A DNA stretch of 5,337 nucleotides, from assembly GCA_002474415.1 (NCBI GenBank), contig DLQV01000117.1, positions 1 through 5,337 of the forward strand, written 5' to 3'. This document shows, in pieces, positions 5,264-5,337 of the stretch (position 1 is the stretch's first letter; every line of letters begins with the position of its first letter). Origin of the DNA: Lachnospiraceae bacterium UBA7598. Its GTDB lineage: Bacteria > Bacillota > Clostridia > Lachnospirales > Lachnospiraceae. The notes beneath the pieces were generated by a model, which saw nothing but the letters and a program-made list of their open reading frames with translations, had not been told where the DNA came from and searched no databases. Made by a program: the position numbers and the translations under genes.

Positions 5264-5292
5264 ATTTTAGCATAATTGCAGTGCCTTGTCAA
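5264..5292 (-). promoter_or_regulatory. SigA-type promoter for antisense RNA, copy 2
   Basis: On the minus strand, TTGACA (5287-5292) and TAAAAT (5264-5269) are separated by the ideal 17 nt. This promoter is slightly better than copy 1's, whose spacer is 18 nt. Confidence 0.75.
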
Positions 5293-5337
5293 GACCTTTT
5301 TCCGATGGAAAAGTTGCTTGCAATCGAAACAAACTGC

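Larger units (their letters stand above)
5064..5337 (+). repeat. 3' portion of repeat unit 2, running to the window end
   Basis: This stretch is homologous to unit 1 from about position 117 to 387. Homology is weak at first (13 of 19 bases near 5066-5084) and strong from 5109 onward, where it carries the terminator, antisense promoter and palindrome (5298-5312). It ends in AAACTGC, exactly where unit 1 meets the next leader, so another unit may begin just beyond the window. Together with the stub at 387-404 it would rebuild unit 2 lacking about 28 bp around the start codon. Confidence 0.7.

Noticed and set aside
5110..5292. Minus-strand 60-codon open frame across repeat copy 2
   Set aside because: Its start lies at the -35 box of the antisense promoter and its protein does not correspond to that of copy 1; the conserved features here are RNA and promoter signals.

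Overview
The window looks like an accessory island from a gut-type Clostridia genome (Ruminococcaceae/Oscillospiraceae or Lachnospiraceae). That placement is inferred from Gram-positive style GGAGG ribosome sites, TTGACA/TATAAT-like promoters with 17-18 nt spacers, moderate to low GC, and protein families common in those bacteria. No taxonomic marker is present.

Layout. (1) 71-386 is a complete 316-bp repeat unit. It holds a 42-codon small hydrophobic peptide gene on the plus strand, a perfect bidirectional stem-loop terminator, and a convergent minus-strand promoter that would make a roughly 77-nt RNA ending in the same stem-loop. This matches the organisation of par/Fst-type type I toxin-antitoxin loci. 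(2) At 387 a second unit begins with the same leader and ribosome site (17 of 18 bases), but homology stops at about 404. It resumes at about 5064 and runs to the window end, with the peptide's C-terminal half, terminator and antisense promoter all present. About 4.66 kb of cargo therefore sits inside unit 2, replacing about 28 bp around the peptide's start codon. (3) The cargo is, from left to right: a minus-strand 522-aa AAA-ATPase fused to a PD-(D/E)XK-type nuclease domain; a divergent overlapping pair (a DUF3990-type, probably ADP-ribosyltransferase-fold protein, and a 214-aa XRE helix-turn-helix protein) resembling a toxin-antitoxin pair; and a 432-aa AAA_14/DUF4143 ATPase whose promoter is preceded by three AAAATATGC boxes spaced exactly 32 bp apart. 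After it come a pair of 20-bp direct repeats resembling an IS21-type end, and a stem-loop terminator.

How the parts may work together. Both ends carry type I toxin-antitoxin-like units, and the middle carries a second toxin-antitoxin-like pair flanked by two unrelated ATPase-nuclease proteins. This is a plausible addiction or defence-type island, but no joint function is shown by the sequence. The clearest unusual signals are the tandem par-like units interrupted by cargo, the exact inversion of the 7-nt terminator loop between the two copies, loss or gain of the small peptide's stop codon between copies, and the 32-bp-phased boxes.
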